Assembly: GCA_014204635.1 (NCBI GenBank)
Contig: JACHLS010000007.1
Span: 95,536-159,535, forward strand
Direction: 5' to 3'
Length of the DNA stretch: 64,000 bases
Source of the DNA: Sporosarcina luteola
GTDB taxonomy: Bacteria > Bacillota > Bacilli > Bacillales_A > Planococcaceae
Positions 1 to 8,231 of the stretch are shown piece by piece. A program made the position numbers and the translations under genes. Each line of letters starts with the position of its first letter. Within the stretch, counting starts at the first letter, position 1. Below the pieces are notes generated by a model. It worked only from the letters and a program-made list of their open reading frames with translations, did no database searches and was not told where the DNA came from.

Positions 1-180
1 CCCCTTTTCGGATGTAAATTAAGTGCCGATCCACAAACTAGCAGTGCCAAATATCAACCTCACGACAATTCGTAAACAAGGACTTCCTTTATTTAGATGA
101 CCATCCCAAAAGCAAACCTATGAATGGTCAAAAGCACTCCGCGCGTCAGTGGACTGGCTTTATTTCAAACCAAATCCCCG
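1..180. other. Intergenic left edge, no gene seen
   Basis: No convincing coding frame or RNA gene is visible. An open frame that begins at 124 exists only because the adjoining repeat array lacks stop codons. The gene to the left of the window cannot be seen. Confidence 0.5.
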
Positions 181-364
181 CGCCCGCGCATTAACCCAAT
201 GCAACCGCGCATTAACCAACCGCAACCGCGCATAACTCAACGGCTACCGAGCATAAACACAACACAACCACGCATTAACCAACACAACCGCGCATTAACC
301 AACACAACAGCGCATAACCCAACACAACCGCGCATTAACCCAACGCAACCGCGCATAAACCAAA
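181..364. repeat. Tandem array 1, nine units of 20-22 bp
   Basis: Nine head-to-tail units with starts at 181, 201, 221, 242, 264, 284, 304, 324 and 345. The consensus is close to ACAACCGCGCATTAACCAAC. Unit length drifts between 20 and 22 bp and the units differ by several substitutions. On the minus strand the core reads TTATGCGCGGTTG or TTAATGCGCGGTTG. The array starts 12 bases beyond the ugpE stop codon, on its downstream side, and no separate terminator hairpin is visible there. Its core resembles the array at the right end of the window, and unit 4 contains ACCGAGCATAAA, nearly the ACCGAGCATATC half-unit found there. Function unknown. Confidence 0.9.
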
Positions 365-376
365 ACCCAGTTTTCC

Positions 377-1201
377 TCACTTCACCCCGGTATACACGAA
401 AGCACGGATGATTTGCCGTTGGGCGAAGAAGAACACGAACAGGATGGGCACAACGAGAATGAGATTGCCGGCCATCAATATATTCCAAGCAACGCCGCCA
501 TCTACCTCACGCAGTTTCGATATGCCGAGCGGCAATGTTCGGGAGGCATCTGTCGTCGTCATGACGAGCGGCCAAAAGTAGTCATTCCAATGGGCGATAA
601 AGCTGAACATCGCAAACGTGATTAACACAGGCTTTGCCATGGGCACCATGATCTTCATAATAATTTGCCATTCGCTCGCCTGGTCCAGACGGGCGGCCTC
701 CAGCAATTCCTCCGGCACTTGCTTGAATGACTGGCGCAACAGGAAAATACCGAACGCACTCGACGCAAATGGCAAGATGAGCGCCCATAATGAGTCGAGT
801 AAGCCCCATGCGCTCATCTGCAAATAAACCGGCAAGAAAATGAGCTGCGTAGGTATCATCAACGTGACCATCGTTACCCCGAAGAAGAAATTGCTCCCTT
901 TGAATTTATAACGGGCGAACGCATATGCCGCCGGAATGATCGTTGCAAATTGCAAAACCAGAATGCCGAGCGCCACAATGGTGCTGTTTAAAAAATATTT
1001 TAGGAACGGGCCGGAATTCCAGGCCTTTGAAAAATTTTCCCATAGAAGATTATTCGGAATCCATTTGGGCGGAAACACCATTGTCTCGCCTAATGTCTTA
1101 AACGAGGTGGAAATCATCCAGACGAACGGCAACGCGAATATCGTAATGAGCAACAGCAAGCCGATGCCATTTAGGATTTTCCATAGAGGATTCTTTTTCA
1201 T
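377..1201 (-). CDS. ugpE: UgpE-like ABC transporter permease
   Basis: Inner-membrane permease (274 aa) of a carbohydrate-type (CUT1) ABC importer, partner of the permease encoded just upstream. About six hydrophobic segments are visible. The cytoplasmic EAA loop that docks on the ATPase lies near residues 164-191 (PEELLEAARLD, then a Pro about 20 residues on). The ATG is preceded by AGGAAACAG. It is the last gene of a five-gene leftward cluster and lies 15 bases after ugpA. The Ugp assignment, for glycerol-3-phosphate or glycerophosphodiesters, rests on the whole cluster. Another CUT1 sugar cannot be excluded. Confidence 0.85.
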   Translation of the reverse strand: MKKNPLWKILNGIGLLLLITIFALPFVWMISTSFKTLGETMVFPPKWIPNNLLWENFSKAWNSGPFLKYFLNSTIVALGILVLQFATIIPAAYAFARYKFKGSNFFFGVTMVTLMIPTQLIFLPVYLQMSAWGLLDSLWALILPFASSAFGIFLLRQSFKQVPEELLEAARLDQASEWQIIMKIMVPMAKPVLITFAMFSFIAHWNDYFWPLVMTTTDASRTLPLGISKLREVDGGVAWNILMAGNLILVVPILFVFFFAQRQIIRAFVYTGVK

Positions 1202-1216
1202 CTGTTTCCTGCCCCC

Positions 1217-2086
1217 TTATTGGTAATGAACTTTCCGGGACAACAGCCGGAAATACAGTATGGTAAAGACTCCAATGATGCCAAGCAGTAAAACTCCTGC
1301 GGTCGATGCATAACCGATTTTGAAAAAGCGGAAGCCATTTTCGTAAATGTAATAGACAATCGTGTTAGTCGAATTAATCGGTCCGCCCCCTGTCATGATG
1401 GCGATCGTTTCAAATACTTGGAATGAGCCGATTAGCCCGATAATTGTCAAGAAGAACAGGGTTGGTGACAGCATGGGCAACGTTAATTTTAAAAATGTCC
1501 GGACTTTGCTTGTATCATCCAGTGCAGCCGCCTCATAAATGTCCTGTGGAATGCTTTGCAGGCCGGCAATGAAAATGAGCGTGTAATACCCGATCCCTTT
1601 CCACACAGCCACGATTATAAGCGACAATAAAGAAGTTTTGGGATCTGTCAGCCAAGGCACATTTGTAATCCCGAATAAGTTCAGAAACCAGTTCAGCAGG
1701 CCATAGTCTGTATCCATCAACCACATCCACAGCATGGATATGGAAACAAGAGAAATGATATGTGGACTGAAAATCGCACCTTGGACAAAGCCATACATCG
1801 TACCCTTTCGATTCAGCCATAGGGCCAGCATCAACGAGATACTGATTGTAAGAGACACGGTCAACGCCGAATAAATGAATGTGTTTTGAAGCACCTGCAT
1901 AAATTTGGCGTCCTTTAATAGCACCGCGAAGTTTTCAAAACCGACATAGTTTTTATCCGGGCTAATAAAATTCCAGTCGTGGAAGCTTAAATAAATCATG
2001 TAGCCGATCGGATATAGGAAAAAGAGTGTGAACACCAGGATGGCTGGAAAAATCATAATGTACGGTCTTGCTTTACCTAAACTCAT
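1217..2086 (-). CDS. ugpA: UgpA-like ABC transporter permease
   Basis: First membrane permease of the same importer (289 aa). It starts MSLGKARPYI and has about six transmembrane segments and an EAA loop (IYEAAALDDTS). The longest open frame begins 34 codons earlier and runs into the ATPase gene. I chose the ATG at 2084-2086 because GGAGGAG lies 6-8 bases upstream and because the stop of the ATPase gene ends one base before it, an arrangement typical of translational coupling. It pairs with UgpE to form the heterodimeric channel. Confidence 0.87.
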   Translation of the reverse strand: MSLGKARPYIMIFPAILVFTLFFLYPIGYMIYLSFHDWNFISPDKNYVGFENFAVLLKDAKFMQVLQNTFIYSALTVSLTISISLMLALWLNRKGTMYGFVQGAIFSPHIISLVSISMLWMWLMDTDYGLLNWFLNLFGITNVPWLTDPKTSLLSLIIVAVWKGIGYYTLIFIAGLQSIPQDIYEAAALDDTSKVRTFLKLTLPMLSPTLFFLTIIGLIGSFQVFETIAIMTGGGPINSTNTIVYYIYENGFRFFKIGYASTAGVLLLGIIGVFTILYFRLLSRKVHYQ

Positions 2087-2087
2087 C

Positions 2088-3173
2088 TCAAGCTCCTCCG
2101 GCCATTGCCGGCTTCGGCGTTTCGATATTCTTGTCTCCCGCGGCACGGATCCGTTGTTCCTTCTCGTCAAAGAAATACAAATGATCAAACGGTATGGCGA
2201 TGTACACTTTTTGTGTGTCCGTTATTGGTTCGGCAAAGCTTTTAATGTTCATTGTTCCCGCTTGATTCACCACGGTATAGATTGTTTCTGCCCCAAGCGT
2301 CTCGGTCGTAATGATCTCACTTTTCATTACTAGATGATCTGGCATTTTCTCCATCTCAGCACTTATATGGGCATGCTCTGGCTTGAAGCCTACGTAACGG
2401 ACACATTCTAATAGACTTGGCAGGAAAATTTCCAGACGCTCCCTTTCCAAGATGTTCATTGCCGGTGTTCCGATAAACTCGGCCGTGAATACATTGTTCG
2501 GATCATGGTACATATTCATTGGAGAATCCACCTGCTGCACGACACCTTTATTCAAGAGAATGATCTGGTCGCCCATCGACATCGCTTCCACCTGGTCATG
2601 TGTCACATAAACAAATGTCGTACCAAGCCGCTTATGCAGCTGAATTAATTCACGCCTCATCTGTCCCCTCAGCTTTGCATCAAGGTTGGACAGCGGCTCA
2701 TCTAAAATGAATACTTTCGGCTTCTTCACCATGGCGCGGGCTAACGCCACCCGTTGCCGCTGTCCGCCCGAAAGCTGCTGCGGCTTTTTGTCCAGGTGTT
2801 CTGTCAGTCCGACGATATCGCTAATTTCCTGAATCAATGCTTCCCGCTCCACCTTTGGAACCTTTTTATTGACCAATCCAAATTCAATATTTTTCCGCAC
2901 GGTCATCGTCGGATACAAGGCGTAGTTTTGGAACACCATCGCAATATTCCGCTTCCCCGGCTCTACATTCGTCACACATTGGTCGCCAATCCAAATATCA
3001 CCGCTCGTCGGTGATTCCAAGCCCGCAATCATCCGGAGCGTCGTCGATTTTCCGCAGCCGGAAGGGCCGACAATCACCGTAAATGACCCATCCGCGATAG
3101 TCAGATCTAGATTCTTCACCACTTCGTCCTCATTGAATCGCTTCACTACATTCTCCAACCTGATTTCAGCCAT
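2088..3173 (-). CDS. ugpC: UgpC/MsmK-like ABC importer ATPase
   Basis: Cytoplasmic ATPase (361 aa) that powers the importer. It has Walker [10 protein letters not shown] at about residues 36-44, the signature LSGGQ at 134-138, Walker B VFILDEP at 154-160 and the switch His192 (THD). The C-terminal third is a MalK-type regulatory (TOBE) extension. The first ATG (3180-3182) abuts the AAAGGAG sequence. The second (3171-3173, MAEIRLENV) has 9-base spacing and is preferred. One such ATPase can serve several CUT1 importers in Bacillales, so the substrate cannot be read from this protein alone. Confidence 0.88.
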   Translation of the reverse strand: MAEIRLENVVKRFNEDEVVKNLDLTIADGSFTVIVGPSGCGKSTTLRMIAGLESPTSGDIWIGDQCVTNVEPGKRNIAMVFQNYALYPTMTVRKNIEFGLVNKKVPKVEREALIQEISDIVGLTEHLDKKPQQLSGGQRQRVALARAMVKKPKVFILDEPLSNLDAKLRGQMRRELIQLHKRLGTTFVYVTHDQVEAMSMGDQIILLNKGVVQQVDSPMNMYHDPNNVFTAEFIGTPAMNILERERLEIFLPSLLECVRYVGFKPEHAHISAEMEKMPDHLVMKSEIITTETLGAETIYTVVNQAGTMNIKSFAEPITDTQKVYIAIPFDHLYFFDEKEQRIRAAGDKNIETPKPAMAGGA

Positions 3174-3194
3174 TCCGCTCATCTCCTTTACCGA

Positions 3195-4016
3195 TCATAA
3201 GTTCACTGTGGAAGGTTGGCGCAAAAAGATGGCGAGCTCCTCCACGGTTTTCACTGCTCCATCCCAAGTATGTTGTCCAAAATGGGTATACGGGGAAATG
3301 AGGCACGTCCGGCCACCCAACTGTTTAACAGGCAGCAAATCATTAAACGGATTATCTCCGACAGAAAGAATTTCATGTGGAGCATACCCTTCCTCGATCA
3401 GACTCTTGACCATCTTCTCCATGCCGACTGGCTTTTTCGCACCAAACACAAAGTCATTAAACAGTGTGCCAATATTTAAGTAGTGAACGAATGCAGGACC
3501 GGTTTCTCCCGGTGTATTCGTCATGAAAATTTTCCGCTCCACGTCCAAAGCCCGAATGCTTTCGAATAATGGAGAATGAAGTCGGATGCCATGCGGCTGG
3601 CGGATCATTTCAAAACGGACTTTTTCAAAAGCCATTGCCCGTTTTTCAACAGGCACCTTATATTTTTCAGCAAAGACGTGTGCAACGCACCATACATCCC
3701 CAACGAACAGCAAGGAAGCTGGGTCGGCTTCCTGAGCATTCCGCTTCATGCCCTCCCATGTAAAACTGGCTGTCGGTTCGAAATTTTCGTGCTCATACAC
3801 AACATGTTGCTCACGATCAAAAAAGCAGCCAAACGGAACAGAGTGACTCCCATCCAACATGTCGTACGCTTCCATGACGACTTCTGCCGTTTCTGTTTCA
3901 TCCAACATCTCTTCTAACATGTAGCCAATATACCTGCCCAAAAAAGCATCATCCTGATAGAGCGTTCCATCCAGATCAAATATGACCACTTTCAATTCAT
4001 CCAGCCAGTTCATCAT
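3195..4016 (-). CDS. HAD-superfamily phosphatase in the ugp cluster
   Basis: Cytoplasmic haloacid-dehalogenase-type hydrolase (273 aa). Motif I is FDLDGTLY near residue 13, with the nucleophile Asp and the acid/base Asp. A motif II Thr is in MTNTPG, a motif III Lys in GAKKPVGMEK, and motif IV in GDNPFNDLLP. A large insertion between motifs I and II forms the cap. It lies between the binding-protein and ATPase genes of the importer, with short gaps (51 and 21 bases), so it is probably co-transcribed. By position it may dephosphorylate the imported substrate or a product of it, but the sequence does not name the substrate. AGAGGAG precedes the first of two adjacent ATGs. Confidence 0.8.
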   Translation of the reverse strand: MMNWLDELKVVIFDLDGTLYQDDAFLGRYIGYMLEEMLDETETAEVVMEAYDMLDGSHSVPFGCFFDREQHVVYEHENFEPTASFTWEGMKRNAQEADPASLLFVGDVWCVAHVFAEKYKVPVEKRAMAFEKVRFEMIRQPHGIRLHSPLFESIRALDVERKIFMTNTPGETGPAFVHYLNIGTLFNDFVFGAKKPVGMEKMVKSLIEEGYAPHEILSVGDNPFNDLLPVKQLGGRTCLISPYTHFGQHTWDGAVKTVEELAIFLRQPSTVNL

Positions 4017-4067
4017 GATCGTCTCCTCTTCAAATAAGCAAGGGGAGGAACGCCTCCCCGAATGCCT

Positions 4068-5363
4068 TTATTTCAATAATGGATTGGCAAGTTCTGCCGC
4101 CTTATCTAATGCCTCTTTTGGCGAAGTGCCTTCCAGTAGACACCTTGCGATTTCGTCCCGTAAAATATTCGCGATTTCTGGATAGCTGTCCGCCATTGGG
4201 CGTGCTTTCCCGTATTCCAGCTGGTCGACAGCCACTTTATATTGAGGTGTTTCCTTATAAAGATTTTGCATTTCCTCAGAATTCACAGCGGACAATCTGC
4301 TTGGCAAGTAACCTGTATATGTGCTTGCATAAATTGTCTGCTCTTTCGCTGTCATCCATTTAATAAACTCCCATGCAGCCTCCTGCTTCTCTGGAGACAG
4401 GCCTGCTGTCATGACTAGGTTTGCTCCCCCAGTCGGAACACCATTTACTTTATTCGCCGGCATAAACGCTGTATTTAATTCAAAACCATTTTCCTTCGCT
4501 ATGGACAAGTTGTTCGTCAGGCCTGCCGTTGATCCGAAAATCATCGCAGATCGGCCGTTAGCAAAATCTTGGGCGGCTTGCGCTGAGGCCTCATCGCCAG
4601 CCGGAATTTTCAAAATCCCTTCGCTAGAGAGCTTTTTCCAGAATTCTAATGCCTCCACACCCGCTTCGCCGTTAAACGTCACTTCTTTCTCATCATCAGA
4701 TAACATATCACCGCCGCCAGCTCCGACAAATCCTTCAAAGAACCAAATATCAGCAGGCATGCTCATCCCGACAGTTTGTCCCTCAACCGTCAAAGCGCGT
4801 AAATACTCCTCAAATTCCTTCCAATTCTTTGGTCCTGCCGGATCAAGGCCAGCTTCCTTCAGCATATCGACATTCATGTAAAGGATCGGCGTACTGCGCA
4901 AATAAGGCAGTCCATGTATTTTTCCATCAACATATGAGTTGCCCATCAACCCTGGATTAAAATCATTCAATTTAATATCGGAATCCCGTTCAATGAATGG
5001 TGTCAAATCTTCCGTCATCCCCGAGCGGGCAAATACACCAATGGAAGAGATTTCATTCAATGTCACTTCAGGCGCATTTTTTGCTGCAAATGCTGCTTGT
5101 GTCTTCGAATGCAGGTCACCATAATTCCCTTGGAACTCTGCTTTCACTAAAATTTTATCTTGCGAATCATTAAACATCTTGACGAGGTTTTCGTTGTTTT
5201 CACCGATTTTATCTCCGAATGCATACCAATAGGTGATTTCTGTTCTACCACTATCCGCTGACACTTTATGTTCTGAACTTGCCTTGTCGTCCTTCTTGTC
5301 TCCACAAGCGCCAAGCACCACAATCAGCGCCAGCAATCCGAGCATTCTACAAATGTTTTTCAA
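4068..5363 (-). CDS. ugpB: UgpB-like solute-binding lipoprotein
   Basis: Extracytoplasmic substrate-binding lipoprotein (431 aa) and first gene of the cluster. The N-terminus is a lipoprotein signal with a lipobox ending in Cys20 (VVLGAC), so the mature protein is anchored in the outer leaflet. The body has the family-1 binding-protein fold features, including ITYWYAFG near the start and a STPILYMNVDMLKEAGLDP segment typical of the glycerol-3-phosphate branch. The start is TTG (5361-5363) after GGAGGG with six-base spacing. Neighbouring genes encode its permeases, ATPase and a phosphatase. UgpB is the best guess but an oligosaccharide is possible. Confidence 0.8.
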   Translation of the reverse strand: MKNICRMLGLLALIVVLGACGDKKDDKASSEHKVSADSGRTEITYWYAFGDKIGENNENLVKMFNDSQDKILVKAEFQGNYGDLHSKTQAAFAAKNAPEVTLNEISSIGVFARSGMTEDLTPFIERDSDIKLNDFNPGLMGNSYVDGKIHGLPYLRSTPILYMNVDMLKEAGLDPAGPKNWKEFEEYLRALTVEGQTVGMSMPADIWFFEGFVGAGGGDMLSDDEKEVTFNGEAGVEALEFWKKLSSEGILKIPAGDEASAQAAQDFANGRSAMIFGSTAGLTNNLSIAKENGFELNTAFMPANKVNGVPTGGANLVMTAGLSPEKQEAAWEFIKWMTAKEQTIYASTYTGYLPSRLSAVNSEEMQNLYKETPQYKVAVDQLEYGKARPMADSYPEIANILRDEIARCLLEGTSPKEALDKAAELANPLLK

Positions 5364-5489
5364 TTTGTTCCCTCCAGTTGATTGGTAGTTTTTGAATAAA
5401 CAAGCTGCAAACGGGCTTCATTTTCCCAGTCCACCCCACCTCCATGGCTTGCCTTCCTACAGCCCATATTCTACGGACCAATTGTTAAG

Positions 5490-5521
5490 CCCATATCATC
5501 CCTACGTTAAGGTTTTGTAAG
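5490..5521 (-). promoter_or_regulatory. Weak PhoP-box-like element upstream of ugpB
   Basis: On the minus strand CTTACA (5516-5521) and TTAACG (5505-5510) lie 11 bp apart. Nine bases later comes TATGGG (5490-5495) at a -10 position. This matches half of the arrangement seen before pstB and pstS, where four repeats occur. Upstream repeats are not convincing, so this is only a candidate. Phosphate control of a glycerol-3-phosphate importer would make biological sense. Confidence 0.25.
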
Positions 5522-5610
5522 TTTCAAATATTGGTAGAGTATTTACAAGCTTGCTCAGCCACCATAACGCGCACATAAAGTATACTTTTCGCCCAGAACC
5601 ATCCATCACC

Positions 5611-5691
5611 AGAGCATAAATCCCTCCCTGCATGCATAATAAATCCAAGCCCAAGCATAACCACATGGAAACCACGCATCAAACGGTTTCC
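5611..5691. repeat. Eroded tandem array, four units of about 20-21 bp
   Basis: Four GCAT cores occur at 5614, 5634, 5655 and 5676, spaced 20, 21 and 21 bp, in contexts AGAGCATAAA, ATGCATAATA, CAAGCATAACC and CCACGCATCAAA. The flanks have diverged. Core and pitch match array 1 and the right-end array, so I read it as a decayed copy. It sits in the 493-base gap between ugpB and the methyltransferase gene. Nothing else was recognised in that gap apart from the terminator and the weak promoter element. Confidence 0.5.
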
Positions 5692-5819
5692 TGTTGCAGT
5701 GATTCCCCACTCACATTCCGTCCTCTCCCCACTTCCTTAATTGGCCAAATGCATGCAGCTCGTCGCATCTCGCGGATTTCAACATTATAACTCCAGATGG
5801 CTGCCTCTTATCCAAGCGC

Positions 5820-5848
5820 AAAAAAACCACCTCCTCTCGGAGATGGTT
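5820..5848 (-). terminator. Terminator of the RlmI-like gene
   Basis: Minus-strand hairpin AACCATCTCC-GAGA-GGAGGTGGTT (one G-T pair) followed by a run of T, a few bases after the stop codon at 5857. Confidence 0.85.
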
Positions 5849-5856
5849 GATTCAAC

Positions 5857-7053
5857 TTATTTCAGCTTTTGCAATATGACGACTTTCAAGTAATTGAACT
5901 CAGGAAAGTCCCTGTTCGTACGGAAATCCTTTGGTAAAGAGGATTCTTCCAAAATCTTATAGGAAGAACCCGATTCACTGAATGCTTTCTCGATGAACGA
6001 TTTAAATTTCTTCATACCGAAGCTTGCATTATTTGTCGACGCGACAATGATGCCTTTCTTCGCCGTAATGGCGATAGCATCTTGCAACAGTGCCGGGTAA
6101 TCTTTTGCCGTGCTGAATGTGTGTTTCTTTGAACGGGCAAAACTCGGCGGATCTAAAATGACCAGATCGAATTTCAACTCATGGCGCTTCGCGTAGCGGA
6201 AATAGTCAAACACATCCATTACTTTAATATCTTGCTGTTCATAATCGATGCCATTCACACTAAATTGCTCAATTGTTTTTGGCAGGCTCCGTTTTGCTAA
6301 ATCGACACTCGTTGTCTTGACTGCACCACCAAGCGCTGCCGCCACGGAAAACGCCCCCGTGTAAGAAAATGTATTCAAGACGTTTTTACCCTCAGAATAG
6401 TTATCGCGGATCGCTTTCCTGACATCCCGTTGATCCAAAAAGATCCCTGTCATGGCTCCGTCATTCAAATCAACGGCAAAGTTCATGCCATTTTCTTTGA
6501 CGATGATCGGGAAATCGCCGGGAGTCCCTTTTACAAAATCATCCTGCTCGACATATTGACCTTTCCCATCAAAGCGTTTCTTTTCGTAGATCGCCTTATA
6601 TTCCACTAGTTTATCCAACACGCCATACACGTGATGTTTCATTGAATAAATGCCTTCGCTGTACCAACTGACTACGTAATAGCCGTCAAAGTAATCAATG
6701 GTCAGGCCGCCGATGCCATCGCCTTCTCCATTGAAAAGGCGGAACGCAGTTGTTCCAGGCTCTTCAGAGAACGACTCCCGTCTGCCAAATGCCGACTTCA
6801 TCCTTGATTCGAAAAATGCAAAATCGATCGGCTCCTCATCCTTGCGGGTCAATACCCAGCCGACGCCTTTATTTTGATTTCCATAATACCCCTTTGCAAT
6901 AAACTTCCCGTATTTGTCCACTAGTCGGATAATCGTTCCTTCTTCTTTCAATAGTTCCGGTTGGACAACGGCATCCTTCAAGATTAGCGGGTACCCTTTT
7001 TTGAAAGCGGCGATACTTTGTGCATTCACTTGTACATCTATTGTTTTCGTCAT
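5857..7053 (-). CDS. RlmI/YwbD-like 23S rRNA (cytosine-C5) methyltransferase
   Basis: SAM-dependent RNA methyltransferase of the RlmI family (398 aa), expected to methylate a cytosine in 23S rRNA in the cytoplasm. It has an N-terminal PUA-type RNA-binding segment (about residues 5-80) and a Rossmann methyltransferase core. The SAM-binding motif is LNTFSYTGAFS near 226-236 and the DPPSF motif is at 301-305. It ends PEFNYLKVVIL, typical of the family. The gene is monocistronic by its flanking terminators. Its closest familiar relative is B. subtilis YwbD. The position modified is inferred from the family only. Confidence 0.88.
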   Translation of the reverse strand: MTKTIDVQVNAQSIAAFKKGYPLILKDAVVQPELLKEEGTIIRLVDKYGKFIAKGYYGNQNKGVGWVLTRKDEEPIDFAFFESRMKSAFGRRESFSEEPGTTAFRLFNGEGDGIGGLTIDYFDGYYVVSWYSEGIYSMKHHVYGVLDKLVEYKAIYEKKRFDGKGQYVEQDDFVKGTPGDFPIIVKENGMNFAVDLNDGAMTGIFLDQRDVRKAIRDNYSEGKNVLNTFSYTGAFSVAAALGGAVKTTSVDLAKRSLPKTIEQFSVNGIDYEQQDIKVMDVFDYFRYAKRHELKFDLVILDPPSFARSKKHTFSTAKDYPALLQDAIAITAKKGIIVASTNNASFGMKKFKSFIEKAFSESGSSYKILEESSLPKDFRTNRDFPEFNYLKVVILQKLK

Positions 7054-7116
7054 CGTGTCATCCTTTAAACTTCATTTTCCCCATTATCGCACGGATTCGT
7101 GCAAATTGCGAAAATG

Positions 7117-7147
7117 AAAAAAGCCTCCCCTTGGCAAGAAGAAGCTT
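7117..7147 (-). terminator. Terminator of the YiiX-like gene
   Basis: Ten-pair minus-strand stem (7138-7147 with 7121-7130, several G-T pairs), a seven-base loop and a T run, beginning three bases after the stop codon. Confidence 0.75.
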
Positions 7148-7149
7148 TC

Positions 7150-7743
7150 TTATGCAAGCAGCCGGAACGCTAGGCTCTTTAACAATCCGATTCGAATTGG
7201 AGTATCCACGTGACCTCTTGTGGTATTTAAATAATGCTGCAGTTCGCCTTCATACACTATCTCCAGATGAGGCAGGTCTACCAGATGATGGGGCATCGTC
7301 AAAGAAGGCGTCGTCCCGAGCCGGTGATTTTCGCTCTCCTGCATGACTGTTGCGACAAATTGCGAACAGAAGAAAGCGCGTTTCCTCCTAATTTCCTTGT
7401 TTAAAGCCACACCAAACAAACCAATAAAATTATATTTATACATTTTTTGATTCATTTCAAACATCCGGACCTTCCGCCGGATCCGCATGTAGGCTTCTGT
7501 TGAAACATCACAACGATAGATGGCGCAATCAGCATCCCGGAATATGCCATCCGTTACGTCCTCTCTTACAAACCCGCCGATAAACGGATTGTACTGCTGC
7601 TTCCGTCCAAAGCTATATATTTCGGTCAATTGTTCATCAAAGGCGATCGAGGCGTGATTCAAATCCTTCCTCGTATACATGCCTATGGCTTTTGAGAGCA
7701 ATGTCCCTGTATCTGTCAATACGATATATATGGATTTTCCCAT
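7150..7743 (-). CDS. YiiX/YebB-like NlpC/P60 cysteine hydrolase
   Basis: Putative permuted papain-fold (NlpC/P60-like) hydrolase of 197 aa. The likely catalytic residues are His in LNHASIAFD and Cys in FFCSQFVATVMQ, the circularly permuted order of the YiiX/YebB group. Substrates of this group are lipids or peptides and are mostly unknown. There is no signal peptide, so it is probably cytoplasmic. The open frame extends upstream to 7788, but MGKSIYIVLTD at 7743, behind AGGGG, fits better. It is transcribed alone, with its own terminator. Confidence 0.7.
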   Translation of the reverse strand: MGKSIYIVLTDTGTLLSKAIGMYTRKDLNHASIAFDEQLTEIYSFGRKQQYNPFIGGFVREDVTDGIFRDADCAIYRCDVSTEAYMRIRRKVRMFEMNQKMYKYNFIGLFGVALNKEIRRKRAFFCSQFVATVMQESENHRLGTTPSLTMPHHLVDLPHLEIVYEGELQHYLNTTRGHVDTPIRIGLLKSLAFRLLA

Positions 7744-8188
7744 AATCCCAACCCCTAACTCGTCTATCTCTCTACCAGTATGCACCAACTATTCAGGAAG
7801 CTAAACCGTCTATCGGCGGAAAATCTCTACAACTCCAGACGTAGTTGCATGCCATTTGTGTGTATAACTATTATACGTTTTGGAGGTGGAAGAAGTTTCA
7901 TTCGTCGGTAGAGTTTCGCACAACGAACTAATATTGGGGAGAAGTAAAACGCAGTCTTTTGATGTCAGCGTCAAAATTCAGCAATCCATATGTATTATGG
8001 GAGTACGGCAACGATAGGCATGGATGGTTATATCTTAATGCATTTTAGGCTGCTTGCCCAGGAGAAAAAATAAGAGTTTCGTCATCTTCGCCCTTTGATC
8101 CTGTGGATGGATATCGGTCCCCGGTTCCCTTCCTATTATAGTATCCATATCGTAGTACATTTTCAATTATTTGTCGATAGCCAGAGCT
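7744..8188. other. Intergenic region, no gene seen
   Basis: About 445 bases between two leftward genes. A short near-palindrome GTATAACTATTATAC lies around 7862. No ribosome-binding site with a credible frame and no RNA gene was recognised. Confidence 0.5.
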
Positions 8189-8192
8189 CATA

Positions 8193-8222
8193 TAAAAAAG
8201 GCAATGCCTAAGTGGCAATGCC
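8193..8222 (-). terminator. Terminator of the MerR/TipAS gene
   Basis: Two GGCATTGCC copies (minus strand) separated by five bases pair with one central mismatch and are followed by TTTTTT. The hairpin lies nine bases after the stop codon at 8232. Confidence 0.8.
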
Positions 8223-8231
8223 CCAACCTGT

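Noticed and set aside
124..411. 95-codon Pro/Asn-rich open frame over array 1
   Set aside because: It consists of array units and overlaps the end of ugpE. No ribosome-binding site.
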